NCBI RefSeq assembly: GCF_900103275.1
Contig: NZ_FNGP01000006.1
Coordinates: 107,872 to 171,871 of the forward strand
Source: Tessaracoccus oleiagri
Lineage (GTDB): Bacteria > Actinomycetota > Actinomycetes > Propionibacteriales > Propionibacteriaceae
Direction: 5' to 3'
Length of the DNA stretch: 64,000 bases
The number at the start of each line of letters is the position of its first letter. The stretch's first letter is position 1. The translations under genes were made by a program, and so were the position numbers. Of this stretch, positions 24,667 to 34,216 are shown piece by piece. The notes under the pieces were generated by a model, which made no database searches, had not been told where the DNA came from, and worked only from the letters and a program-made list of their open reading frames with translations.

Positions 24667-27600
24667 TCACGGCCGGCCGGAGCCCAGCATGACCTCCACA
24701 GGCGCGGCGTGCTGGAGAGTGAACGTCACCGTGGTGCGTCCGCCGTGCCGCCTCAGCTCGGGCGCGGCGGGTGCCTCCGTGGACACCAGACGGAGGGAGT
24801 CGTACTCGCCCTCCAACTCGATGACCACCTCGACGGGCCTGCTCTCGTTGCCCTTCCAGGGGCGGTCGTAGGGGCTGCGCCCGACGTAACGGTCGCCGCG
24901 CCACTGGTCAGTGTCGGGCCCGTCCGAGAAGTGGAGGTTCGGATCGGTCACCGACAGCTTCAGCTGCCTCCCGGCCGGCCGGGCGAGCACCAGGCACGCG
25001 CGCGACGCGGAGCGCACCCGGGATCCCTCCGCGAGCTCGACCCCGCCCGCGAAGATCGTGTGCGCCTCCACCTTCGACTCGACGTCGTGGACGACGTGCG
25101 CCTCGCCGTCGCGCTGCACGACGGTGAACGCCCGAGTTGCGCGGGCGGCCAGTTCGCGCGTCGCCTGCTCGCCGCCGAAGACGAGCTGCGCGTAGGCGTA
25201 GCCGGAGCCCTGTGGGGCGACGCCGTGGTCGATCCAACCCAGGGCGTACTCGCGGGTGGCGCCGCCGTTGCGCCCGTCGTCGGCCGGACCGTACTGCGGG
25301 GCGGTGCGATGCTGCAGGGACGACCCGTCGAGCGCGAGGTAGCCGTGGCCGACCGGGTCGACGACCCAGTTGTCCCCGGCGACGACGGCCCCCGGGTCGC
25401 TCATCGTCTCGGGGCTGATCTGGAACAGCGTCGTGTGCGTCGGGCGGTTCGACTCGTTGTGGATGTCGGAACCGAGCGCGACGATGCGGTCCTCCACCAT
25501 CAGCACCGACACCTTCGCGCGGTGCCGGCCCTCGAACAGCGGTGCCTCCAGCAGCTCCATCCCGAACAGGACCGCGTGGTCCCTGAGCGCGCCCGCGCCG
25601 CCGAACTGCGACTCGGTCATCGGCATCTGCGTGCCGCCGCCGTGGTGGAGCTCGTCGAACGGGAGGACGATCGTCGTGGCGCCCGGGATGTGGTTCCAGT
25701 CGTACCCCGGCTGGACCCAGCCGTGCGCCGCGTGGGTGATGGCGCCCCGCTCGTCGGCGAGCCCCTGCACCTCGATCTGGCCGTACGTCTGGTAGCGGCC
25801 GTAGGTGTTGTCGGTGTTGTAGATCTCGGTGCTCCACAGGTGGTGGTTGTGGCCGCGTACCGTGGCGGACCACTCGCCGTGGCGCATCTGCCCTGCCGCG
25901 GCATAGCCGTAGGACCAGTACCCGTTGGGTGCGTCCTCCGGCTCGATGCCCGCGGCGGCGAACTGCGCCTCCAGCGCGGCCCGCGCGTCGGTGGGCGTCA
26001 GGGCGGGGAGCAGACGGCGGTAGGCGGCCGCCATCTCCACGTCGTACTCGACGCCCGACCGCCACGGGTTCGCGCCCAGGATCCCGAACGCCTCCGGCAG
26101 CCCGGCCGGGCCGGTGCCCATCCCCTCGACACCAGTTGGGTGGCGACCCGTGAAGGTGTGCGGGTACTCGATGGTGTTCGCGATCCGGCGCTGGGTCAGC
26201 AGCGCCGTCCGCAGCACCTGCGTCGGCTTCGCGCCCAGCGCGAAGGTGGTGAGGCGCAGGTCGTTGACCGGCGGCGTGGAGCCACCCAGCCCGTCGCGGG
26301 CGTAGGCGCTGTAGGCGCCCATGTGGTGGAAGAGCGTCCCGTCCGGCTTGAAGCCGCCCAGGGTGCCGGGCGAGTAGTCGAACGCGAGGTCGAGCCACTG
26401 CTTGAACGCCCGGAGGCGCGTCACTCGCTCGGCCGCGGCGCCGCCGACGAGGCACGCGACCAGCAGCCCGTTGGTCAAGGTGTTGAGGATGTCGGCCAGT
26501 CCGGAGTAGGAGAGGTCGTCGTCGAACTCGTGGGTGAGCCGGCCGAGCCCGGCATACCACTCCAGGGCCCGGCGTTGGTCGTCCCAGTGCCCGCGGGCCT
26601 CCAGGAGCGGGCGGGCGACGTGGAGCGAAGAGAACCATTCGCGCACCTGGTAGCCGACGTGGTGCGTCGTGCCCTGGGAGCTCCCGTAGCTCCAGCCCTG
26701 CTCGCGCATGTAGGCGAGCAGCCGCACGTACTCGTCGCCGGCCCTCTCGGCCAGCGCCGCGTCCCCGGCCTTCTCCGCCGCCAGCCACAGCTGGGCGGCG
26801 GTGAGGATCAGCTCATTGACCGGTCGGAGGCCGACGACGCGCGCCGCCTCCACCAGGCGGGCACGGAGGAATCCAGGCCAGATCGACGTCTGGTAGCCGT
26901 TGACCATGGCGCCCGGAGTCTCGAAGCGGTACTCCTCGACGGGGGCCTTGGGGTCGACGGGCTTCGGGATCCCCATGGCGTCGATGGCGCGGGTGAGCTC
27001 GTCGACCGCGCCGGCCGACGGCGTGCTCCGCCGGTCCAGGCGCGCCGTGACGCGGGACTCGATCTCCTGGAGGCCGGCGAGCTCCTCGCTGTTGGGGGCG
27101 CGGTCGTCGAACCCCGGATCGCGCAGCAACTCGTCGTAGTCCAGCAGCGCGAGCCAGTGGTAGTTGGCGTTGAGGTGGGCACCCTTCTGCACCGTGGGGA
27201 CCTGGAGGTCGCGGCAGGCATGGTCGCCGCGCATCCCGGAGTTCAGCAGGATGTTGTCGAGCCAGAGGGTCCCGCCGGTCCGCGGCGCACGGAGCACCAC
27301 CTTGTTCATGTCGGGGCGCGGCTCGCCGACGGTGTCGTAGCCGTAGCGGACCCAGGCGGTGCGCCACCCGGTGAATCCCAGATGGAAGTCGAACCAGCAC
27401 TGATTCCCCTCGCTCGTGTGGAACTCCACCCGCAGCGGCTCGTCGGTCGGCCGCTCGTTGTAGACCCAGAAGGCGAAGTGGCCGACGGTCTGCCCTGGGT
27501 TCTCGAGGCCAGGGACGTACTGCTTCATGTTGTAGGCGATGTCGGCGTGGATCGACAGCTCCGCCGCCGCCTTGTAGTCCCAGCGTAGGCTGTGCCGGCC

Positions 27601-27867
27601 CACCTTGGCCCGGTCGGCGACGATCCGCATCGCGGATCCCTCCGAGACGCGGAATTGGTCCGGGACGCGGGTCTCCAGGAGGAAGATGGCGGGCCTTCGG
27701 GCGGCCATCTCCGCCTCCAGCGCGGCGAGCGCGTCGGCGTCCTGGGGGGCCAGGGGCAGGATGGTGTTGGGACCGGCCCAGGCATCGGTGGCGCAGGGAA
27801 TCGAGGTGGCCGCGGCGACGGCGAGACCACTCATCAGCAGGCTTCTTCGACTGACGGAAAGGTTCAT
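24667..27867 (-). CDS. Chondroitinase ABC-type polysaccharide lyase (PL8)
   Basis: This 1066-residue exported lyase has a Tat-like signal (SRRSLLMSGLAVAAA), an N-terminal jelly-roll domain (GHFAFWVYNERP, GGTLWLDNILLNS), an alpha-toroid catalytic domain and C-terminal beta-sandwich domains. Expected catalytic residues are H515 and Y522 in FHHMGAYSAY, R575 in TGRHP and E681 in WSTEIYNTDNTYGRYQ. They match in order and local sequence the His/Tyr/Arg/Glu set of Proteus chondroitinase ABC. GYDWNHIPGATTI and the length of just over 1000 residues also fit. It would cleave chondroitin and dermatan sulfates to unsaturated disaccharides. A regulon box lies 26 bases before the ATG. Confidence 0.9.
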   Translation of the reverse strand: MNLSVSRRSLLMSGLAVAAATSIPCATDAWAGPNTILPLAPQDADALAALEAEMAARRPAIFLLETRVPDQFRVSEGSAMRIVADRAKVGRHSLRWDYKAAAELSIHADIAYNMKQYVPGLENPGQTVGHFAFWVYNERPTDEPLRVEFHTSEGNQCWFDFHLGFTGWRTAWVRYGYDTVGEPRPDMNKVVLRAPRTGGTLWLDNILLNSGMRGDHACRDLQVPTVQKGAHLNANYHWLALLDYDELLRDPGFDDRAPNSEELAGLQEIESRVTARLDRRSTPSAGAVDELTRAIDAMGIPKPVDPKAPVEEYRFETPGAMVNGYQTSIWPGFLRARLVEAARVVGLRPVNELILTAAQLWLAAEKAGDAALAERAGDEYVRLLAYMREQGWSYGSSQGTTHHVGYQVREWFSSLHVARPLLEARGHWDDQRRALEWYAGLGRLTHEFDDDLSYSGLADILNTLTNGLLVACLVGGAAAERVTRLRAFKQWLDLAFDYSPGTLGGFKPDGTLFHHMGAYSAYARDGLGGSTPPVNDLRLTTFALGAKPTQVLRTALLTQRRIANTIEYPHTFTGRHPTGVEGMGTGPAGLPEAFGILGANPWRSGVEYDVEMAAAYRRLLPALTPTDARAALEAQFAAAGIEPEDAPNGYWSYGYAAAGQMRHGEWSATVRGHNHHLWSTEIYNTDNTYGRYQTYGQIEVQGLADERGAITHAAHGWVQPGYDWNHIPGATTIVLPFDELHHGGGTQMPMTESQFGGAGALRDHAVLFGMELLEAPLFEGRHRAKVSVLMVEDRIVALGSDIHNESNRPTHTTLFQISPETMSDPGAVVAGDNWVVDPVGHGYLALDGSSLQHRTAPQYGPADDGRNGGATREYALGWIDHGVAPQGSGYAYAQLVFGGEQATRELAARATRAFTVVQRDGEAHVVHDVESKVEAHTIFAGGVELAEGSRVRSASRACLVLARPAGRQLKLSVTDPNLHFSDGPDTDQWRGDRYVGRSPYDRPWKGNESRPVEVVIELEGEYDSLRLVSTEAPAAPELRRHGGRTTVTFTLQHAAPVEVMLGSGRP

Positions 27868-27893
27868 GCCGTGACGCTAGGCAGGCGTCAAGG

Positions 27894-27911
27894 GAGTATT
27901 GAAGACCCAAT
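27894..27911 (-). promoter_or_regulatory. Regulon box 2 (before chondroitinase)
   Basis: The minus strand reads ATTGGGTCTTCAATACTC, 26 bases before the chondroitinase ATG. TTCAAT is followed after 18 bases by TAGCGT, a possible -10 element. It lies in the divergent gap shared with the DUF2264 gene and could serve both. Confidence 0.65.
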
Positions 27912-28013
27912 CAGAAATGCGCGGCGTCGGCGAAGGGGCCCAGTGAATAGATCTGGAATGCGTCCTGCGACATGCGGTGTATTGGGTGGGTGAGCGTACG
28001 GAAGGCGGACAGG

Positions 28014-29762
28014 GTGACCCGGGAGTACATGGCGCGTGCGGCTGATGAGCTGATCGCGGGCGTGCAGCGCCACAGCACGCCGTCGGGCGCGCTCATGGAG
28101 GGCGACGGGCCGTCGGCCGACCGGATGGAGGGCGTCGCCCGCGTCGTCCTGCTCGCGGCGCTCCGGTTGGCGGGCAGCGGCGGGGGCGATCCCCGGCTGG
28201 CCGCATGGCTGCGGGGCGTGCTGGACGCCGCCATGGACCCGACGCACCCGGACCGCTGGCCACCGCAGACGGACCACGGGCAGACGACGGTCGAGGCGAC
28301 GGCCGTGGCAGTCGCGCTGCACCTCACCCGCCCCTGGGTCCTCGAGCAACTCGCCCCGGCGACCAGGCGGCGGCTGCTGGACTGGCTGGAATCCGGCCAC
28401 TGGTGCGCCGACAACAACCACGTGTTGTTCGGGGCGTTGTGCCAGGCGTTCCGACACCGCGAGGGGGAGCCCGTCGACGAGGCCGCGATCTGGGCGGCCC
28501 TCGACCGCATCGAGGAGTGGTACGTCGGCGACGGCTGGTACTCCGACGGCGAGGGGCGGCGAGTCGACCACTACAACGCGTGGACGTTCCACCTGTACCC
28601 CTTCTGGCTGCTCGACCTGATGGACCCCGACGGTGTCCGCACCGCCCCGCGCCGGGAGCTGTACCGCCGCCGGCTCCGCGCGTTCCTGGAGGGCTATCGT
28701 CGCCTCTTCTCGCCGGAGGGATCGTTCGTGGCGATGGGGCGGTCGCTGATCTACCGGTTCGGGGTGCTCGCCCCGTTCTGGATGGCGGAGATCGAGGGCT
28801 GCTCTCCGCTGGCCCCGGGCGAGGCCGCGGCGCTCACCAGTCGCTGCACCGAGTTCTTCATGGCCGGCGGCGCGCTCGAGGACGGCATGCTCAACCTGGG
28901 CTGGCTCGGCCCGCACGCGTCGATCCTGCAGAGCTACAACCGCCCCGGCTCACCGCTGTGGGCCGCCAAGGGGTTCCTCGGCCTCCTGCTGCCCGACGCG
29001 CACCCCGCCTGGGCCGAGTCCGAGTGGGCGGCCGCCGAGGAGCCGTGGGCGCACTCCGGGCCCGCATGGCTCACCTGGGCGCATCGGGAGGACGGGATCG
29101 TCCGGCTGCTGAACATGGGCTCCGACGGCCACCCCGCCGTCGACGACCCGCTCTACCGGCGCGCCGCGTACTCCTCGGCGACGCTGCCCTGCTTCGACGA
29201 GGGGCTGGTCGACCAGGGCATCGCCCCGATCGGGGGCCGGCACCTGGGGAGGGCGGCCGGCGTGGTGCGCCCGGACTCCGGCGCGCAGCGGGTGCGTTGG
29301 CTGGCCGGCGGGAGGGAGTGCACGGTGGACCACGCCGTGCTCGTCGTCGCGGGAGCGGAGATCCACGTCGCCCGCTGCCGCGACGTGGTCGCGCTGCCGT
29401 TGGCGGTGGCCGGGTGGCACGCCCCGACGCCGATCCCGTCGGCCCTCGAGCTCATCGACACCGATGCGTCGACGGTGGGCCGGGACGCGCACGACTCGCC
29501 CGACACCGCGCTGGGGCCCGCGCGCCTCGAGCGGATCCTGCTCACCCCCCGCGGGAACGAACTGCGGGCTGCCTGGGCGACCGGCCTCGGAGCCGCGGCC
29601 GACGCGGCGCGAGAGCTCGCGAGCGCCGTGCGCGTCACCTGGCGGGACGGCGGCGCCGACGTCGTGCTGCCCGATGGGACGGTGCGGGCGATCGCGTTCG
29701 CCACACCGCACCCGGACTGGGGCCCGGCGACCCGCGCCCAGCGGGTCCATCGTTGGACCTGA
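28014..29762 (+). CDS. DUF2264 protein, putative uronate-active glycoside hydrolase
   Basis: This 582-residue protein has no signal peptide and so is probably cytoplasmic. The N-terminal two thirds look like an alpha/alpha toroid of the DUF2264 family, with RWPPQTDHGQTTVEATAVA, CADNNHVLFGAL and the aromatic-rich DGWYSDGEGRRVDHYNAWTFHLYPF (two segments). A beta-rich C-terminal part follows. From memory, some DUF2264 proteins have been assigned beta-glucuronidase activity (GH154); I cannot verify that here. GTG 28014 is favoured because GGAAGG lies 8 bases upstream; ATG 27972 would add 14 residues. It is convergent with a sulfatase gene (3-base gap). A role on glycosaminoglycan oligosaccharides is inferred. 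Confidence 0.7.
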   Translation: MTREYMARAADELIAGVQRHSTPSGALMEGDGPSADRMEGVARVVLLAALRLAGSGGGDPRLAAWLRGVLDAAMDPTHPDRWPPQTDHGQTTVEATAVAVALHLTRPWVLEQLAPATRRRLLDWLESGHWCADNNHVLFGALCQAFRHREGEPVDEAAIWAALDRIEEWYVGDGWYSDGEGRRVDHYNAWTFHLYPFWLLDLMDPDGVRTAPRRELYRRRLRAFLEGYRRLFSPEGSFVAMGRSLIYRFGVLAPFWMAEIEGCSPLAPGEAAALTSRCTEFFMAGGALEDGMLNLGWLGPHASILQSYNRPGSPLWAAKGFLGLLLPDAHPAWAESEWAAAEEPWAHSGPAWLTWAHREDGIVRLLNMGSDGHPAVDDPLYRRAAYSSATLPCFDEGLVDQGIAPIGGRHLGRAAGVVRPDSGAQRVRWLAGGRECTVDHAVLVVAGAEIHVARCRDVVALPLAVAGWHAPTPIPSALELIDTDASTVGRDAHDSPDTALGPARLERILLTPRGNELRAAWATGLGAAADAARELASAVRVTWRDGGADVVLPDGTVRAIAFATPHPDWGPATRAQRVHRWT

Positions 29763-29765
29763 GCG

Positions 29766-31028
29766 TCAGTAGGGCGGGTCGAAGAGTTCCGCCGTGCGGG
29801 CGGAAGCCTCCGCCGGCCAGATGAGCTTGCGCAGCATCGCCGTGTCGCCGGTCCGCTCGCACCACTCGAACAGTGTGCGCCGGCAGCGTTCGAGCTGGTC
29901 GTCGAACCGGGACTCGAGCGCGAGGTTCCGCGTCTCGCCGGGATCGTCGTCCAGGTTGAAGAGCTGTTCGCGTTCCCGCCCCCACGCGTAGACCACGTAC
30001 TTCCACGGGGGATCCACGACGGCACGGCCGTCGGTCCACCCGCTGCCGGTGCTGAAGCGGGTCTCCACGACGACCGGCTCGTCGCGCTCCCAGTCCGGAA
30101 CCCCGGGCGGCCGCGGGATGCCCGCGAGCCGGCACAACGAGCCCAGCAGCCCGGTGGACATGTTCACCGCACGGCCCACCGATTCGGCCTCGATCGCCGG
30201 CCCAGCGATGATCAGCGGCACGCGGATGCACTCCTGGAAGAGGGCCGTCTTCTGGTTCCAGCCGTGGGCCGCGTCCCCGTCGCCGTGGTCCGAAGTGATC
30301 ACCACCGTGACGCCCATCGCCTCCAGCTGGTGCCACAGTCGTGACCACTGGTCGTCGATCCGCTCGACGAGTTGGCCGTAGGCGTCGCGATAGCGCCGCC
30401 AGTCGTCCGTGGTGTAGCCGTTCGTGCCGTACATGTGGGCGGCGGTCGCCTTGTGGTTCGCGAGCGCCTCGGGGATCGGCAGTGAGTGGCTGACCGGCAG
30501 CGGCGGGCAGTCGCGCACGGGGCGGGGCGCGACGTCGCCGTAGGGCTGGTGCTGCCCGCGGGCGAACTCGCAGATGGAGTGCGGGTCGTCCCACGAGGCG
30601 ACGAGCAGGAACGGGCGGTCGCTGGGCGCGTCGCCGAGCCAGGCACCGATCGCCTCCGCCAAGCCGTGGTCGCCGAAGGGGTGGATCACGTCGAAGCCCG
30701 ACTCGGGGTCGCCGTCGGGGCCGGGCGTGTGGTACTTGCCGGCCCAGACGGTGGCATAGCCGTGCTCGCGGAACCAGTGTCCCAACGAGTGCGGCGAGCG
30801 GCCGACGTGGCGGTCGTGCTGATTGCCCATGACGCCCATCTCGTGGGGCATCAGGCCGGTCATCATGCTGGAGCGCGACGGCGTGCACAGCGGGAACGAG
30901 CAGTAGGCGTGCTCGTAGTTGACGCCGCGCTCGGCCATCATCCGGAGCCAGGGGGCGTCGATGTGGTCCTCACCCAGTGCGTGCGCCCCGAGCTGGTCGG
31001 CCATCAGCACGACGATGGAGCGGTTCAC
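29766..31028 (-). CDS. Cys-type sulfatase (first of three)
   Basis: This 420-residue sulfatase of the alkaline-phosphatase fold has its formylglycine motif at CTPSRSSMMTG (C48). An N-terminal VVLMADQLG supplies the first metal aspartate, WAGKYHTPGPDG the active-site lysine and histidine, and VVITSDHGDGDAAHG the second metal site. No signal peptide precedes the fold, so it acts in the cytoplasm. GTG 31028 overlaps the previous sulfatase's stop codon (GTGA). It is the last gene of the transporter-sulfatase operon. The likely substrate is a sulfated unsaturated disaccharide; which sulfate ester it removes is not known. Confidence 0.87.
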   Translation of the reverse strand: MNRSIVVLMADQLGAHALGEDHIDAPWLRMMAERGVNYEHAYCSFPLCTPSRSSMMTGLMPHEMGVMGNQHDRHVGRSPHSLGHWFREHGYATVWAGKYHTPGPDGDPESGFDVIHPFGDHGLAEAIGAWLGDAPSDRPFLLVASWDDPHSICEFARGQHQPYGDVAPRPVRDCPPLPVSHSLPIPEALANHKATAAHMYGTNGYTTDDWRRYRDAYGQLVERIDDQWSRLWHQLEAMGVTVVITSDHGDGDAAHGWNQKTALFQECIRVPLIIAGPAIEAESVGRAVNMSTGLLGSLCRLAGIPRPPGVPDWERDEPVVVETRFSTGSGWTDGRAVVDPPWKYVVYAWGREREQLFNLDDDPGETRNLALESRFDDQLERCRRTLFEWCERTGDTAMLRKLIWPAEASARTAELFDPPY

Positions 31029-32392
31029 CCCCGGTTGGCTTGGTCCCACACCCAATCCATGCCCTCCCACTCGTCGCCCGCCGCAGCCAGCTCGGTGACG
31101 AGCCGCGAGGCCAGCGGAGCGATGACCCGAGGATCCTCGATCCTGTGCAGCTCGTAGGGGTCCTCCTGGAGGTCGATGGCGTACTGCCACATCCGCCCGT
31201 CGGGCTCCCGCCCGACGACGTACTTCCAGCCGTGCGTGCGCACGCCCCGCATGTCGGCCCCGTCGCGTCCCGGGCTCCAGCAGTAGTAGAGCGCCGACTC
31301 GTCCCGGTCGACCTCCGCCAGGCCCAGGAGGACGCTGCTGAGATCCCGCCCCTGCATGCCGCTGGGGACGTCGACGCCCAGCAGCCCCAGCAGGGTGGGC
31401 GCGATGTCGACGCTGGACAGCATGGCGGAGGTGCGGCGGCCCCCGACGCCCGGGACCCGGATGACGCACGGCAGGCGCATGGACTCCTCGAACGGCACGT
31501 TCTTGTAGACCAGCCCGTGGCTGCCGAGCTGCATCCCGTGGTCGGAGGTGAACACGACGATGGTGTCCTCCGCTAGGCCCTGGCGGTCGAGCGTTTCCAG
31601 CAGTCGGCCGAACTGCGCGTCAATCGCTTCGACGGCGGCGAAGTAGTCCGGGGCGATCGCGGCGGCCTCGTCGGCGGCCGGGGTGCCCCACGCCACGTTC
31701 GGCCTGACCAGCAGCTCCTCGGGGCTGAGCGCGGCGTAGGCGCGGTTCGCGTCCGGCGGGAGCTCGTCGAAGGGCTGGTGCGGCGGGTTCCAGCTCACGG
31801 CCAGGGCGAACGGATTTGCCCGGGGCCGGGAGAGGAAGTTGATGGCGACGTCGGTCTCATGCTCGGCGGACCACCGGTGCACCCGATCCGGCCGCTCCCG
31901 CGGCGCCTCGGTGGGCCAGTAGTGGGGGTGCAGGTGCGAGTCGCAGCAGCCGTGCGAATACCATTCCTTGAACCCGAACCGCCGATGGGGAGGGGACCAG
32001 GCGTCCCACACCTTGCCGTCCTCGCGCCGGCCCTCGCCGTGGATCTCGTCGTCGGGGAGCAGCGGCTCCTGGAGATGCCACTTCCCGATCCATGCCGTGT
32101 CGTAGCCGGAATCGGCCAGCGCCCGGGCCCACGAGGGGACGTCGTCGCGCAGCCGCACCCCGTGCTCCACGTTCGCCGTGTTGAGGTTCATGAACACGCC
32201 GTTGCGGGACGGATGCACGCCGGTGAGCAGCATCGCGCGGTGCGGGCTGCAGACGGGATAGCTGCTCACCGCCTGACTGAGCACGATCGATTCCTCGGCG
32301 AAGCGGTCGAGGACCGGCGTGGCGACGGGGTCGTCCTCAAGCGCCATCGCCCGGAACTGGTCCGAGAGGACGAAGAGCAGGTTCCGGTTCAT
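31025..32392 (-). CDS. Cys-type sulfatase (second of three)
   Basis: This 455-residue sulfatase has its formylglycine motif at CSPHRAMLLTG (C48), LLFVLSDQFR at the start, AWIGKWHLQ with the catalytic lysine and histidine, and VVFTSDHGMQLGSHG. It ends with WKYVVGREPDG and LQEDPYELHR, typical of S1-family members. No signal peptide is present. ATG 32392 overlaps the stop codon of the permease gene (ATGA), which ties desulfation to import. Confidence 0.88.
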   Translation of the reverse strand: MNRNLLFVLSDQFRAMALEDDPVATPVLDRFAEESIVLSQAVSSYPVCSPHRAMLLTGVHPSRNGVFMNLNTANVEHGVRLRDDVPSWARALADSGYDTAWIGKWHLQEPLLPDDEIHGEGRREDGKVWDAWSPPHRRFGFKEWYSHGCCDSHLHPHYWPTEAPRERPDRVHRWSAEHETDVAINFLSRPRANPFALAVSWNPPHQPFDELPPDANRAYAALSPEELLVRPNVAWGTPAADEAAAIAPDYFAAVEAIDAQFGRLLETLDRQGLAEDTIVVFTSDHGMQLGSHGLVYKNVPFEESMRLPCVIRVPGVGGRRTSAMLSSVDIAPTLLGLLGVDVPSGMQGRDLSSVLLGLAEVDRDESALYYCWSPGRDGADMRGVRTHGWKYVVGREPDGRMWQYAIDLQEDPYELHRIEDPRVIAPLASRLVTELAAAGDEWEGMDWVWDQANRG

Positions 32393-33255
32393 TTGCCGAT
32401 CCCCACCGTCAGTCCCTCGCTCAACCGGCCACCGATCCAGACGTAGATCGCCAGCATCGGGAGCACGACCAGCGAGATGCCCGCGAACGTGCCGCCGTAG
32501 TCGGCACCGGTGTAGATCTGCTGGCTGACGAACTCGATCAGCGCGACGGGCAGCGTGTACTTCGTCGGCGTCTGCATGAGCGTCAGCGCCAGGAGGGTCT
32601 CGTTCCAGTGTGCGATCACCTGGAGGATGAAGGCCGTCAGGATGCCGCCCTTCGCGAGTGGAAGTGCGATGAGGATCAGGGTCTTGATCGAGCCGGCACC
32701 GTCGAGGGCCGCAGCCTCCTCCACCTCGATCGGCAGAGTTCGGAAGAACGCCGTGAGGAGGAAGACGGTGAAGGGCATCGAGATGGCGATGTACACCAGG
32801 TTGAGGCCGATCAGGCTGTCGATCAGGTTCAGCTCGTTCAGGATGACGAACAGCGGGATCAGGATCACCTGGACGGGTACGCCCAGCCCGAGGATGAAGT
32901 ACATGGTGATACCTCGGGTGAGCGGTGTCTCGACCCGTCCCAGGTAGTACGCCGCCGGGACGGCCACCAGGATCGTCAGGACCGAGGAGACGAGCGTGAC
33001 CCAGACGCTGTTCCACGTCGCCATGGCGAAATTGCCCTGGGTCCATGCGGTGACCCAGTTGGAGACATCGAACTCCGAGGGCAGGCCGAAGGGTTGGTCG
33101 AGGATCTCGGCGGTCGGCCTGAAGGACTGGATGACCACCCAGACCAGCAGCGCGACTCCCAGCACCACGGCGATCCAGATGATGCCGATCCAGATGGAAC
33201 GGAGGACGGACGGCTTGTCCCGCATCGCGGGATGGATGGATGTAGCAGCAGCCAT
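32389..33255 (-). CDS. ABC sugar transporter permease (MalG-like)
   Basis: This 288-residue inner-membrane permease has six hydrophobic segments. The EAA loop EEAAALDGAGSIKTLILIALPLAKG contacts the ATPase. It is homologous to carbohydrate-uptake family 1 permeases. ATG 33255 is preceded by AGGAG. It forms the channel with the preceding gene. No ATPase is encoded here, so a shared MsmX/MsiK-type ATPase is probably used, which is common in Gram-positive sugar importers. Confidence 0.9.
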   Translation of the reverse strand: MAAATSIHPAMRDKPSVLRSIWIGIIWIAVVLGVALLVWVVIQSFRPTAEILDQPFGLPSEFDVSNWVTAWTQGNFAMATWNSVWVTLVSSVLTILVAVPAAYYLGRVETPLTRGITMYFILGLGVPVQVILIPLFVILNELNLIDSLIGLNLVYIAISMPFTVFLLTAFFRTLPIEVEEAAALDGAGSIKTLILIALPLAKGGILTAFILQVIAHWNETLLALTLMQTPTKYTLPVALIEFVSQQIYTGADYGGTFAGISLVVLPMLAIYVWIGGRLSEGLTVGIGK

Positions 33256-33263
33256 TTCGACTC

Positions 33264-34214
33264 CTAGAACTCGATGGCTTCGCGCCTGAAGACCCGGCGC
33301 AGGAAGACCACCAGGACCGAGACGAGCAGCAGCGAGATGACAGCAGACGCCGTGGCGGCGCCGAAGGCGGGAGTGGACTGTCCGGAAAACGCGGTGACAT
33401 ACGTATAGACCGCACTCGTCCAGGACTCCACCGGGGGAATACCGGCCCCGCTGCTTCCGCCGAAGACCCAGATGATCTCGAAGATCTTGATGGACGACAG
33501 CGTCCACAGGATGGCGCAGGTACCGAATACGTCCCAGGTGAGGGGGATGACCACGTGCCAGAGTCGCTGGAACGGCGTGGCGCCTGCGAGGGCGCAGTCC
33601 TCGTACAGGTACGGAGGGATCCGGTCGACGCCCGCCATGATGATCGTGGTGTAGTACCCGGTGGTCGTGAAGATCACCGTGGCCATGATCAGCGGGAAGA
33701 TGTTCTCCTTCGCCAGCCACAGGGGCGGGTTGTCGACGCCGAACCACCCGAGAGCAGTGTTGACGAGCCCCGTGGGGTTGAAGAGGAATCCGGCCAGGAC
33801 GCCGAAGACCAGAGCGTTGATGAGGTGCGGGAAGAAGATGATCGACCGCACGGCGGATCGTCCCCACATGGTCCGCAGCACCATGGTGAGCGCGAAGGCG
33901 AGCACGAAGATGGCGGTCCCGGCCACGAAGAGCAGGAGCAGCGTGTTCACGAAGGCGGCCTGGAACTGGGAGTCGTTGATCACGCGCTCATAGTTCCGGA
34001 GCCCGACGAACTCCATCGGGCCCGAGCCGGCCCACTTGTGGAGGCTCACCCACACCGCGCCGATGGCGGGCAGGACGAACAGGAGGGTGTAGAAGAGGAA
34101 CGCTGGTCCCACGAAGGGGACCAGGAACTTGCGGCGTTGGTTCTCGATCACGCTGCCGGGGGCGGAGGAACGAGTCCTCCGCCTCCGGAGCGGCGGCATG
34201 AGCTTGACAGTCAC
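33264..34214 (-). CDS. ABC sugar transporter permease (MalF-like)
   Basis: This 316-residue permease has a basic N-terminus, six hydrophobic segments and the EAA loop YEDCALAGATPFQRLWHVVIPLT. It pairs with the MalG-like permease 8 bases downstream. GTG 34214 lies 2 bases after the stop codon of the binding-protein gene; an ATG at 34199 is an alternative. The expected cargo is unsaturated glycosaminoglycan disaccharides, inferred from the sulfatases in the same operon. Confidence 0.88.
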   Translation of the reverse strand: MTVKLMPPLRRRRTRSSAPGSVIENQRRKFLVPFVGPAFLFYTLLFVLPAIGAVWVSLHKWAGSGPMEFVGLRNYERVINDSQFQAAFVNTLLLLFVAGTAIFVLAFALTMVLRTMWGRSAVRSIIFFPHLINALVFGVLAGFLFNPTGLVNTALGWFGVDNPPLWLAKENIFPLIMATVIFTTTGYYTTIIMAGVDRIPPYLYEDCALAGATPFQRLWHVVIPLTWDVFGTCAILWTLSSIKIFEIIWVFGGSSGAGIPPVESWTSAVYTYVTAFSGQSTPAFGAATASAVISLLLVSVLVVFLRRVFRREAIEF

Positions 34215-34216
34215 TG

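Noticed and set aside
24667..27867. Heparinase II/III family for the 1066-residue lyase.
   Set aside because: The His-x6-Tyr pair, the GRHP arginine and the STEIYN glutamate region match chondroitinase ABC, not the heparinase II/III fold motifs.
28205..29824. Long Arg/Gly-rich frame overlapping the DUF2264 gene in another frame.
   Set aside because: Composition is typical of GC-rich frame shadows, and the DUF2264 frame holds recognisable family motifs.
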